A program made the translations under genes and the position numbers. This document shows positions 54,168 to 64,000 of a stretch of 64,000 nucleotides of DNA, one piece after another. Numbering within the stretch: position 1 is the stretch's first letter; each line of letters opens with the position of its first letter. Source of the stretch: Przewalskia tangutica (Eukaryota > Streptophyta > Magnoliopsida > Solanales > Solanaceae); the NCBI GenBank assembly GCA_029844215.1, contig CM056724.1, positions 82,045,093 through 82,109,092 on the forward strand. Direction: 5' to 3'. A model generated the notes under the pieces. The model did not search any database and had not been told where the DNA came from. It saw nothing but the letters and a program-made list of their open reading frames with translations.

Positions 54168-56875
54168 CCCTCCCTCCTTTGAAGACTTCTTCATCCAAAA
54201 ACTTTCCTAAGTCTAAAATCCTCCCCCCCTCTCCTTGTAGTGTTTCGTCCCTCCCCTCTCCCTTTGGGAAGGCCTTTGGCCGAGAGCACCCTTTTCCCCC
54301 CTTGGCCGAGAGTCCCCCCCCCCCTCCTAGTAGGGTTGGCCAAGGGGTATACCCTCCCCCCCTTATGGTGTTGTCTCGTATAAATACCCCCCCTCTCTTG
54401 GTAGAAATACTCTCAAAAGTATTGTTATAATGCCCAAATTACCTTAGCCGTATACCTTGTAGTATTCTAAGGTTATACCTTTACAAAAAGCCCAGATCTA
54501 CTATGATACTTCACGTCATTCACCAAACCGAAACCCTAAGGAAAATCTCCTTGGGTAGTTGGAGTATTATGTAGAAGTTGGTTAGAACTTCTAAGGTTAG
54601 TTTGGAGCGGGTTGAGCGCACGGAGTTGAGCTAAACGTTGCGGGATCGACTTTATACTTGGATAATTATGGGCTTATCGAGGTAAATATCTTGTCCCTCT
54701 ATTGTAATTGGAAATTACATGATTGTTAGACTATATAGTTGAAGTATACTATATATAGAACTGAACGTTGTTATCGGCAATGTCTTTGGACTTAAGCCTG
54801 AATTATAAGAAACCTTTTCGAAAGAAGAGTGTTGAACTGTAATTACATAGGACTGTATTACAGTAGACTTGTGTAGCTTTTCTGTGAGGTAGAATTGTGC
54901 ACGTCCGGATTAGACGTATAACCCCCCCTGGTTGGCTTGGTAGCCGGCCCCGATAGAGGAGGAGATTTACGCGGTTGCGGGGGGGGGGAGGTGCTGCCGA
55001 ATTTTCTGTAGAATGTTCTACGAAGAGATCTAAATATTAATAAGCGCCTTGTGGCCTTATAGGTTGAAGTACTGCGTGTGGCGCGATCTACTTGGCTTAA
55101 GGAGTAGCCGACGGTTGGAAGTACTTGGAGCGTTTTGCTATTAGTCGATACTCGTCGCGAGGTATGTGAACCTCTTCCTATCTCTTCTAGCATGATATGT
55201 GTGTAACTATGTAGTACGATAGACGTACATGTGTTAAATGTATTTGATTGGTCTAAAACATAAAGTGTTATAACGGCTTTATGGGAACTTGGTTATAATG
55301 ACTTTATGTAGGTAAGAAAATACTTGTGGTTTTAAAAAGGGTAATCGATTTGAACTATAATTGCTGGTTATGTAATAATAAAGAACTTGAAGTATTTCAA
55401 AGATTTTGAATCATTTTGAAAGAAGAAGTTATCTTGGGTTTTGAAAACTTAAGAGTTATACTAGCTTTATGGGAAGTTAGGTATAACGGCTTAAGAATGT
55501 TTCTTGATTTGAAATCGAATGTGTATCGACAAACCACTGCAGCGTTAATAAAAGGAAATATTTTGTGATTAAGTATTATTAAAACCAAGAGAAACTTCCA
55601 TCCGCATAGAAGCTAAGATGAGACAAAATGATATTTCCTAGATCATGGTCTTTGTAATAAGATTGTTATAAACAAGAATATCCTACTCACATATAAGGCT
55701 TATGTTTTCTCGGATGGTTTAAAAGAGAATTATATTCTTAAATGAATAAGACTATGAACTACTAAACCTTTCTAAAATAAGAACCGTGAACATTTGAAAT
55801 TAGGCAAACTTGGGCGTTTGGAAAATAATGTTGTTACTTGATTTTACAAAGGTAAGTGTTTTGATTTACTTCAAAAGATAATCACTCTATTTTCATATAC
55901 TACGGTATTGTGTGACTTTTGTAAACGTAACGTATCTTTTAAAAGATAATGTATGAAGTACTTTGGGAATAGATACCCGATCTTGTTAATCATATATTAG
56001 AATGTACCTTGTGTGTATAACAAGATTGTGTTGGTTTGTGATAGCCTTGTAATACTTTCTTGTTGATTTGATAAGTAAACATGCTAGGATGCTACGTGTG
56101 TTAGTATCTTGTGATGTTTTGTGTAAAGGGTTTTCCTCATTGCGCTTTTAAAGTTGTTTGACTCTCACCGTTATGTTGGTATTGTACCACTCACCTTGAC
56201 TTGTCTCGGAGGTTGGCGCCTCCGTCACGGGGTAGACTTCGGTGATGCGGGACCATGATTCGAGAATACCTACGCGGGTCCAGGATCCATGCGGAACTAC
56301 GGGAGTTCGGGTTAGTTTGCGGCCTTGTGGTCACGCGGTCTTTGTGGCTACGCGGCTGCGAGTCGGGGCGATCTTAGGAGTAGCTACCCTCGATGCGAGG
56401 AATACCTCACGCGGGCCTATGAGGTTGGCCTATCGCGAGCTACGGAGAGTTCGTGGCTAGACGCGCACATTTGATCTGCGGGCGAGTGACCGGCTTTGAT
56501 CATGTGATGCCAGACAGATATCATGATACGATTTATGACCATGTTAGTCCGTAGGTGTTAGTAGTCGGTTATGCCTTCGTACCACCTGTCTTTGTTTTAT
56601 TAGGACACAGGTGGGACCAGGTGTTCATGTGTATTTCTTGGTGCTTTTATATCATAAACTGCCGGCAGTTTGGAATGTATTCCACGTGCATGATTGATGT
56701 TATGGGCGTGAGACCCATAGTTACATTTGAGTGATGACTTTGAGGCGTGAGTCACGACTTAACATATTCGCCTATTTATTGTGAGCGTAGTTTGGTTACC
56801 ATACATGTCTCCCGCTTTATAGACTATTATGATTTCATTTACGATATTTTCGATTTCACATACTTGGTACATGTT

Positions 56876-57070
56876 GTCTCGACCTCGCCTTGAGTGCGTT
56901 CATCCGCAGTTGAGGTACACGATCGTTGATCCTCGCTCTTAGGGTCACGATTCAGCGTTTGGGAAAGCTCCGTTTCTCGGAGGCTTATTCGTATAGTCCT
57001 GTTGTTGTAGGTGCTTACATTCAGGGTATGGCGAACCTGTCCGTCGTTGTTGTCATATCATTCGTAAGTG
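56876..57070 (+). other. Conserved multi-hairpin module, F 5' LTR
   Basis: GATCCT with AGGGTC (G-U pair replaces A-U) and CTCCG/CGGAG are clear; the GC-rich hairpin is eroded. Confidence 0.55.
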
Positions 57071-57277
57071 CATGTAATCTTGTTGTGGCGAGTTGAAATG
57101 GGATGTATCGTTCGGTTTTAAATTGATTTATATATATATCTTTGTAAGGCAAGTTTTCTCGGACTATTGTTTCATACTTCTTGTTATTTCATGTTATCGT
57201 CTTATGTTCATTGATTACTCGATGTTGTATCACTAGGGTGCCCGGTAAGGCACGATCCACGGAGGTTGGTCGTGACA

Positions 57278-57479
57278 AAAGTGGTATCGAAGCGATTAAT
57301 CCTCGGAAAGTGTCTCAGACCGTATCGATGAGAGTCTTGATTATCGGTGTGTTGTGCACCACACCAATAATCGAGAGGCTATAGGATATTTAGGATTGGT
57401 TTCTATTCTTCTCACTCGAGATCGTGCCTTAGAAATGTGTTGTAAGTTGGACCTCTAACGTATTTCTTTCCACACCGCT
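57278..57479 (+). promoter_or_regulatory. 5' leader and PBS of element F
   Basis: PBS 57282-57293 (TGGTATCGAAGC, initiator tRNA-Met type with changes). The hairpin at 57346-57365 reads GGTGTGTTGTGCACCACACC. Confidence 0.85.
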
Positions 57480-58245
57480 ATGCCTCGCGTAGGGCAAACC
57501 CGCCCAAGAGGGCAAAGCGTAGGAGGCTGCGAGTAGAGTATAGAGGTTACGAGGCACAGCCCAACCATCACCCGAGTTAGGTGCTTCGTTCGGGAGTTAT
57601 GCTACGTCACGGCCCCAAAGAGGTTTAGCACGGCGGCGATTCCTCTGCGGCCATGACATTTGAACCTTGATTCGCGGCCGAACAGAGAATAGAGATTTCA
57701 AAGAAGCGACCACATTACTAGCTATGGATTTGGCCGCCAGAGTGTATACCGATGTCTGCGAGTCAAGATGACTATCTAAGAGAGGTTGTACAAGAGTAAT
57801 TCTTGATTAGGCTTGAGCATGGCACGTATGCGGGCTTGTGCGCGGCGAGCCAAGCGTAGAGATCGACGGGTTAACGAGGGCGGCGAGAAGAGGCGAGCAG
57901 CAGGTCCTTTGATAACTTTGGCGACTCGCCTCGCCCAATTGAATATGCACATCCACGGTCTGAGTGGTCCTCCGCAGGTTCGGGACGTTCGGGGTATGCG
58001 AGAGTTGGTCGAGAACTCGAGTTTCCGTTCCACGGCTACGTAGGTTCGGCCGGCCGGATTGATTTTCCCAGGTGTTCGCGGTGTAATGCACGCCATCGGG
58101 AATGTCGTCTTTTTAGTTGGTACTTGTTGTACCTGCGGCCGTCAGGGCCATGTGTCGAAAGGATGTCCTAGTAGGAGGACTCAGCCTTCAGGATCGGTGG
58201 GTAGTTCGTCATCTTTCCTAACTATGCGCCCTACGGGGTAGATTT
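57480..58245 (+). pseudogene. gag: gag of element F lacking the capsid core
   Basis: ATG at 57480 (MPRVGQTRPRGQSVGG). After the N-terminal region, sequence equivalent to KEATTLLAMDLA (about 57700-57735) passes directly to RVY and DDYLREV (about 57765), skipping the DPQEFIRQ capsid core, the same deletion as in C. A basic linker (RRAKRRDRRVNEGGEKRRA) and the zinc knuckle CCTCGRQGHVSKGC (about 58124-58165, ligands intact) follow. Several frame changes. Confidence 0.75.
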
Positions 58246-58649
58246 TGATTAGAACGACTAAGGGGAGTGAAGCAGTAGATACAGGTATATCCTTAACCCT
58301 CTAGAGATCAGTATGTGTGATAAGATGAGTATATCGTAAGTGCTATGTTCTGATAGCAGTGTGTAAATTGTAATTAGAAATCTTGGTTAGTTAACCAAGT
58401 AAGATTTGGGGGATAGAGAAGGTGTGAGCCTTAGAGCTTTATACGTAGAGACCTTAGAGGAAAGGCCATCTCGAGTAAAGAAGTATTTTTTGTTTGACCC
58501 TTGTCGGAGTGCATAGTGCACGTGAGCTATGTTTGTGGGATAAGTCCCTGAGTAGTGTGGAATGAAAGAGCGTAGTTGAGCTAAGAAGACCGCTAGGTTT
58601 TCGTAACGTGATTAGTGAGAGTTTTCCTTCGAGGAGCTAGTGTTTTGCG
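58246..58649 (+). other. Untranslated stretch after gag, element F
   Basis: No coding signal seen; positionally equivalent to 48211-48529 of E. Confidence 0.5.
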
Positions 58650-58810
58650 CGTTGCCGGGTCGGGTTGAGGCCACGTTGCGGGACAGCCCGCGGCATGTAT
58701 GGTGGTGGGGTCAGTTTGTGGTGGTCCCGCCTTGTGGTAGGGTCACGAGGGTGTTAGGCCCAAGTTTAGTTAACCAGCGTACGAGTTCGTGGATGCGTTG
58801 ACGATGGTCG
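58650..58810 (+). other. Conserved post-gag block, copy in F
   Basis: Same block as in B, C and E. The C frame reads HVWWWGQFVVVPPCGRVTRV here and ends at a stop after SSWMR. Confidence 0.7.
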
Positions 58811-58959
58811 GGCCGATGGGGGCAGCCCGTCGTGTTTTTCGGTCAGGACCGTGTACTCAGCAGTGTTGATATATCAGAAAGGTTGTAAGGCTGCACGGGG
58901 TGCCTACCTTCACCTTATGGCGAGCAGTGGGGCCTGTGTTACTACTGTTTCTTTTTCTT

Positions 58960-59340
58960 TCTGAAAGTTTTACCAGGCAGGGTTAGGAACTCAGGTGAGT
59001 CTCAGAATCACATTCGCCCTCGGGCCAGTGTTTGGATTTCAGGGGTAGTTGCAAGGATTGTTGTCTCCTGTTGAAGGAGTGTTTAAGCTACCATTTTAGT
59101 GTTCGGATGTCGCCTTATGAAGCCTTGTAGGGGCGGAAGTGTAAGTTGCCGGTCGATTGGTTCGATGTTGGCAAGGTTCAGATATTTGGTTCAGGCTTGT
59201 TCCAACAGACTTTGGATAGGGTGAAGCTTATCTAGAGGAGGTTTTTGGCAGCTCAGAGGAATCGTGCGGATTATCGGCGACGACGCTTAGAGTTCAGGTT
59301 GACGGTCGGTCTTCTTGAAGGTACCACCCCGGATAGGGTG
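58960..59340 (+). pseudogene. Integrase C-terminal remnant, element F
   Basis: Decayed match to the end of the integrase core and following segment of T (MSPYEAL-type sequence near 59107, VDWFDVGKVQ-type near 59150-59180). No catalytic triad. Shared with C. Confidence 0.65.
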
Positions 59341-59920
59341 TAAGAGGAAACTTAGCCTGAGTTACTGTGGGCCTTTTGAGTTCATGTGAGGGATAGGTCA
59401 GGTTGCCTATATGTTAGCATTTGCCGTCCGACTTAGGAGGCAGTGCGTCCAGTCTTTCGTGTTATGTTCGAGAAGGAAATCGGAGATCCATCCAGAGTGT
59501 TCCCAGTTAATGATGACCAAGTTGAAGATGATAACCCCGAGATTTGGAAACTGAAGCAGTGACAGAAATGTGGTAAGAGTTCGAGTGTACAAGAAGTGTA
59601 CGACATCCTCTGGGATCGCATGCAGTCCGGTACCATTTGTTGGGTCGCCGGAGTGACACTAGAACCTCGCGGCAAAGTGACAAAAGTGGGGAGAAGCGAG
59701 CATGTATGGCGAGCATTGATGTGATCATTTCTTTTGAAAAGAGAAGGTGCGAAGGAAGTATACGTTAGACCCCGGAGAGAGGTGTTTGTGGTGATGTTAG
59801 AGGTGTTTCCTCGTGGACTTGGATGTAAGTATTTTGCGCAAGTTGTTTCTGTGGCCATGTGTGGTAGGATTGTTTCGTAAGTATAGTAGTGAAGACTATC
59901 TCGCGCAGACGCTTGTTTTG
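59341..59920 (+). other. 3' untranslated region of element F
   Basis: Contains a trace of the integrase tail (GRSIQS/DDQVEDD-type sequence near 59485-59530) and then sequence aligned with C and E. Reverse-strand ORFs here are shadows. Confidence 0.5.
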
Positions 59921-59924
59921 AGAC

Positions 59925-59967
59925 TTAGAAGGAACATTCGGGACGAATGTTTCTAAGGAGGGGAGAA
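59925..59967 (+). promoter_or_regulatory. PPT and adjacent palindrome of element F
   Basis: AACATTCGGGACGAATGTTT followed by CTAAGGAGGGGAGAA abutting the 3' LTR. Confidence 0.85.
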
Positions 59968-62900
59968 TGTTATACCCCGTATTTCCAGAGTATGTACGTA
60001 AGGACGTACGTAGAAAAGTTTGGACTTTAAAGTGGCTTGGCCGATTTATTTTTGTTCACAACACCCGGTTAGAGTCGTTTTTCGACGAAACGTTTTATAC
60101 AACTTGCGAAGGGAAAATTTCGGCTATATAAATTTTAATTTTTCGGATTTTTCAGAGACGAAATGTTTTGGACCAACGAGAGGGCAACACTTGGCACCTC
60201 TCATTGGTGGGCATGTGGGGCGGCTTGGACGAAATGGGTGAGTGGGAGTAGGTAGGATATTTTGTGATATTTGTGTGGTAGATGGATAAGGTACACATGG
60301 AGGAATCTTGGCCCTACACTTGCATAGCACTTGGATAGATCTTGGCCATTGGTTGGCCTTTGCTTAGCCTATAAATACCCTCCCTCCTTTGAAGACTTCT
60401 TCATCCAAAAACTTTCCTAAGTCTAAAATCCTCCCCCCTCTCCTTGTAGTGTTTCGTCCCTCCCCTCTCCCTTTGGGAAGGCCTTTGGCCGAGCACCCTT
60501 TTCCCCCGCCGAGAGTCCCCCTCCTAGTAGGGTTGGCCGGGTATACCCCCTCGTGGTGTTGTCTCGTATAAATACCACTCTCTTGGTAGAAATACTCTCA
60601 AAAGTATTGTTATAATGCCCAAATTACCTTAGCCGTATACCTTGTAGTATTCTAAGGTTATACCTTTACAAAAAGCCCAGTTATACTATTATACTTCCCG
60701 TCAGTCACCAAACCGAAACCCTAAGGAAAATCTCCATAGTTAGTTGGAGTAGTATGTAGAAGTTGGTTAGAACTTCTAAGGGTGGTTTAGAGCGGAGTTG
60801 AGCGCACGGAGTCGGAGCTAAACGTTGCCTGGGATCGACTTTATACTTGGATAATTATGGGCTTATCGAGGTAAATATCTTGTCTCTATTGTAATTGGAA
60901 ATTACATGATTGTTAGACTATATAGTTGAAGTATACTATATATAGAATCGAGCGTTGTTATCGGCAATGTCTTTGGACTTAAGCTGAATAATAAGAAACC
61001 TTTTCGAAAGAAGAGTCTTTGTTGTAATTACATAGGGTGTATCAGAGTAGACTTGTGTAGCTTTTCGTGAGGTAGAATTGTGCACGTCCGGATTAGGCGT
61101 ATAACCCCCTGGTTGGCTTGGTAGCGGCCGATAGAGAGGAGATTTCTGTTGTTGCGGGGAGGTCCGCGAATTTTACGTAGAATGTTCTACGAAGAGATCT
61201 AAATATTAATAAGCGCCTTGTGGCCTTATAGGTTGAAATCGCGTGTGGCGCGATCTACTTGGCTTAAGGAGTAGCCGCGGTTGGAAGTACTTGGAGCGTT
61301 TTGCTATTAGTCGATACTCGTCGCGAGGTATGTGAACCTCTTCCTATCTCTTCTAGCATGATATGTGTGTAACTATGTAGTACGATAGACGTCACGTGTG
61401 TTAAATGTATTTTATTGGTCTAAAACATAAAGTGTTATAACGGCTTTATGGGAACTTGGTTATATGACTTTATGTAGGTAAGAAAATACTTGTGGTTTTT
61501 AAAAGGGTAACCGATTTGAACTATAATCGGTGGTTATGTAATAATAAAGAACTTGAAGTATTTCAAAAGATTTTTGAATCATTTTGAAAGAAGAAGTATC
61601 TTGGGTTTTTGAAAACTTAAGAGTTATACTAGCTTTATGGGAAGTTAGGTATAACGGCTTAAGAATGTTTCTTGATTTGAATCGAAATGTGTATCGACAA
61701 ACCAACTGCGGCGTTAATAAAAGGAAATATTTTGACAGATTAAGTATTATTAAAACCGGTAGAAACTTACATCTGCATAGAAGCTAAGATGAGACAAAAT
61801 GATATTTCCTAGATCACGGTCTTGTAATAAGATTGTTATAAACAAGAATATCCTACTCACATATAAGGCTTATGTTTTCTCGGATGGTTTAAAAGAGAAT
61901 TATATTCTTAAATGAATAAGACTATGAACTACTGAAACCTTTCTAAAATAAGAACGTGAACATTTGAAATTAGGCAAACTTGGGCGTTTGGAAAATAATG
62001 TTGTTACTTGATTTTACAAAGGTAAGTGTTTTGATTTACTTCAAAAGATAATCACTCTATTTTCATATACTACGTATTGTGTGACTTTTGTAAACGTAAC
62101 GTATCTTTTAAAAGATAATGTATGAAGTACTTTGGGAATAGATACCGATCTTGTTAATCATATATTAGAATGTACCTTGTGTGTATAACATGATTGTGTT
62201 GGTTTGTGATAGCCTTGTAATACTTTCTTGTTGATTTGATAAGTAAACATGCTAGGATGCTACGTGTGTTAGTATCTTGTGATGTTTTGTGTAAAGGGGT
62301 TTTCCTCGATCGCGCTTAAAGTTGTTTGACTCTCGGTAGTTATGTTGGTATTGTACCACTCACCTTGACTTGTCTCGGAGGTTGCCGCCTCCGTCGGGGT
62401 AGACTTCGGTGATGCAGGACCATGATTCGAGAATACCTCATGCGGGTCGGGGATCCATGCGAACTACGGAGTTCGTGTTAGTTTGTGGCCCTTGTGGTCA
62501 CGCGGTCTTTGTGGCCGTGCGGTGCGAGTCGAGGATGATCTTGGGAGTAGCTACCCTCGACGCGAGAATACCTCATGCGGGCTATGAGGTTGGCCTACGC
62601 GAGCTACGGAGAGTTCGGGGCTAGACGCGCACATTTGATACTGCGGGCGAGTGACCAGCTTTGATCATATGACGGTCTAGACAGATATCATGATACAGTT
62701 TATGACCATGTTAGTACTGTGGGTGTTAGTAGTCGGTTATGCCTTCGTACTTACCTGTCTTCATTTTATTAGGACACAGTGGGACTGGTGTTCATGTGTA
62801 TTTCTTGGTGCTTTATATCATAAATCGCTGGCGGTGAGGAAGGTATTCCACGGGCATGATTGATGTTATGGGCGTGAGACCCATAGTTACATTTGAGTGA

Positions 62901-63449
62901 TGACTTTGAGCGTGAGTCACGACTTAACATATCGCTATTTATTGTGATCGTAGTTTGGTTATCATACATGTCTCTGCTTTATAGACTATTATGATTTCAT
63001 TTACAATATTTTTGATTTCACATACTTGGTACTGTTATCGACCTCGCCCGGGTGCGTTCATGCCGCAGTTGAGGTACACGATCGTTGATCCTCGCTCTTA
63101 GGGTCACGATTCACGTTTGGGAAAGCTCCGTTTCTCGGAGGCTTATCTTCGTATAGTCCCTGTTGTTGTAGGTGCTTACATTCAGGGTATGACGGCCCCT
63201 GTCCGTCGTTGTTGTCATATCATTCGTAGAGTGCAGAAATCTTGTTGTGGCGAGTTGAAATGGGATGTAACTGTTCGGTTTTAAATTGATTTATATATAT
63301 ATGCCGTAAGGCAAGTTTTCTCAGACTATTGTTTCATACTTCTTGTTATTTCATGTTATCGTCTTATGTTCCGCTGATTACTCTGATGTTGTATCACTAG
63401 GGTGCCCGGGGTAAGGCACCAGTCACGGGCCCGGGTTCGGGTCGTGACA
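59968..63449 (+). mobile_element. 3' LTR of element F
   Basis: Pairs with 53754-57277. TATAAATA 60370-60377; shared block 61680-61865; repeat cluster about 62410-62600; hairpin module 63036-63232; ends GGGTCGTGACA. Confidence 0.9.
63036..63232 (+). other. Conserved multi-hairpin module, F 3' LTR
   Basis: GCGTTCATGCCGC, GATCCT/AGGGTC and CTCCG/CGGAG hairpins retained. Confidence 0.6.
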
Positions 63450-64000
63450 ATAACTAAATTAACAGTACACTGTGTCTTACTAATAATGAGAGTAAATAAG
63501 AGTAAACCTTATTGTTTAAAAAAAATAGGAAGCTTATGATCAAACTAGGGCCACCCGCCCATAGTATCATTATGCAATCCTACTCCTGGGACTATTTCAC
63601 CCGTATAGGCCTTGTGGACCCGCATGAGACAATTTGCCTCGCATGAGACTATTTCACCCGCATAGGATTATTTCACCCGCATGGACCCTGTGGGCCCGCA
63701 ATGAGCATATACGCCATACTCGTATCGTGGGGAGCAAATCCACGGAAATGCAAAATGCAACATGACCCGGGGATTGACCCCGTAATAAATAATATAACAC
63801 TAGCCCTAACGACCACCATGAACAACATATGCAAGTTAGCAATCTTTAACTCTCATTAATTAAACTTAAGGCACTATCAAATAAAATCCGGGAATTTAAC
63901 CCCAAAGTACTACGTAGTTCTATTCCTTTAAAAAGAACCTTTTTTCATATAGAAGCCACAAGATACTAACACCCGTAGTATCAAGGCATGTCTATTTTTC
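63450..64000 (-). mobile_element. Rightmost T LTR, second part, runs off the window
   Basis: Continues 53753 after F; homologous to 1407-1960, with the CGCATGAGG repeat cluster at about 63595-63720. The U3 end lies outside the window. Confidence 0.87.

Larger units (their letters stand above)
53754..57277 (+). mobile_element. 5' LTR of element F
   Basis: TGTTATACCCCGTAT to GTCGTGACA. U3 palindrome relative (53969-53990), TATAAATA (54160-54167), long pyrimidine tracts (54219-54400), block shared with C and E LTRs (55520-55700), CTCATGCGGG-type repeat cluster (about 56250-56430), hairpin module (56876-57070). Confidence 0.9.
53754..63449 (+). mobile_element. Element F: non-autonomous gypsy LTR element
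   Basis: Plus-strand element in the rightmost T LTR; TSD ATAAT (53749-53753) and ATAAC (63450-63454), the empty site being seen at about 1406-1412. LTRs 53754-57277 and 59968-63449 (3.5 kb); internal region 2.69 kb with gag lacking capsid core, zinc knuckle, conserved block, integrase C-terminal remnant and PPT. Sister to C in organisation. Confidence 0.9.

Noticed and set aside
1..64000. tRNA, rRNA or host protein-coding genes
   Set aside because: None recognised on reading both strands; all longer ORFs fall in transposon domains or LTRs. A tRNAscan and protein search would settle it.

Overview
The window is plant repetitive DNA made almost entirely of nested LTR retrotransposons. No host gene, tRNA, rRNA or CRISPR array was found. 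All LTR elements look like one Ty3/gypsy group. They start TGTTAYACCCCGTA and end GTCGTGACA, have 5-bp target-site duplications (TSDs), a primer-binding site (PBS) matching initiator tRNA-Met, and a purine-rich polypurine tract (PPT). The two coding-complete members carry gag, protease, RT, RNase H, integrase and a C-terminal chromodomain-like segment, which points to chromoviruses of the Tekay/Del type. The host is a flowering plant; a solanaceous or related asterid is a low-confidence guess.

Layout, outermost to innermost. (T) A minus-strand autonomous family forms a tandem array. A partial internal region (1-899) joins a shared LTR (900-3415 plus 35162-35490), then a second internal region (35491-53242), then another LTR (53243-53753 plus 63450-64000). 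(B) A minus-strand element at 3416-35161 sits in the shared T LTR (TSD ATTAA); its left LTR holds solo LTR S1 (5285-6570, TSD CATAC). (R) A poly(A)-tailed non-LTR retroposon (12454-34130, ~10-bp TSD) lies in B's right LTR and carries a long repeat-rich ORF of unknown function. (C) A minus-strand element at 14175-33277 (TSD GCATG) interrupts that ORF. (D) A plus-strand autonomous element at 19647-29283 sits in the gag of C. To the right, the second T internal region is cut by solo LTR S2 (37531-40859, TSD GCTGC) and by plus-strand element E (43233-52553, TSD CACCC), and the rightmost T LTR by plus-strand element F (53754-63449, TSD ATAAT/ATAAC). The deepest stack is five insertions (T>B>R>C>D).

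B, C, E and F are non-autonomous: long LTRs (3.4-3.5 kb), 1.9-2.7 kb internal regions, a gag remnant that keeps the zinc knuckles but has lost capsid sequence, and no RT. They resemble described gag-only LTR elements and presumably depend on autonomous relatives such as T and D. Autonomous and non-autonomous members share a set of likely cis-acting RNA/DNA structures: a hairpin just after the PBS with a self-complementary loop (GTGCAC, changed to GCGCGC in B), a chain of hairpins at the 3' end of every LTR, a palindrome next to the PPT, and a G-box palindrome upstream of the TATA box. The non-autonomous members also share a ~170-bp block after gag that keeps an open frame in two or three of them. 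These shared structures are the best candidates for something undescribed.

Most coding regions are broken by frameshifts and stops. LTR pairs of the same element differ in a recurrent way at CTG/CAG sites, which looks like a sequencing or consensus artefact at methylated CHG sites, so some breaks may not be real.
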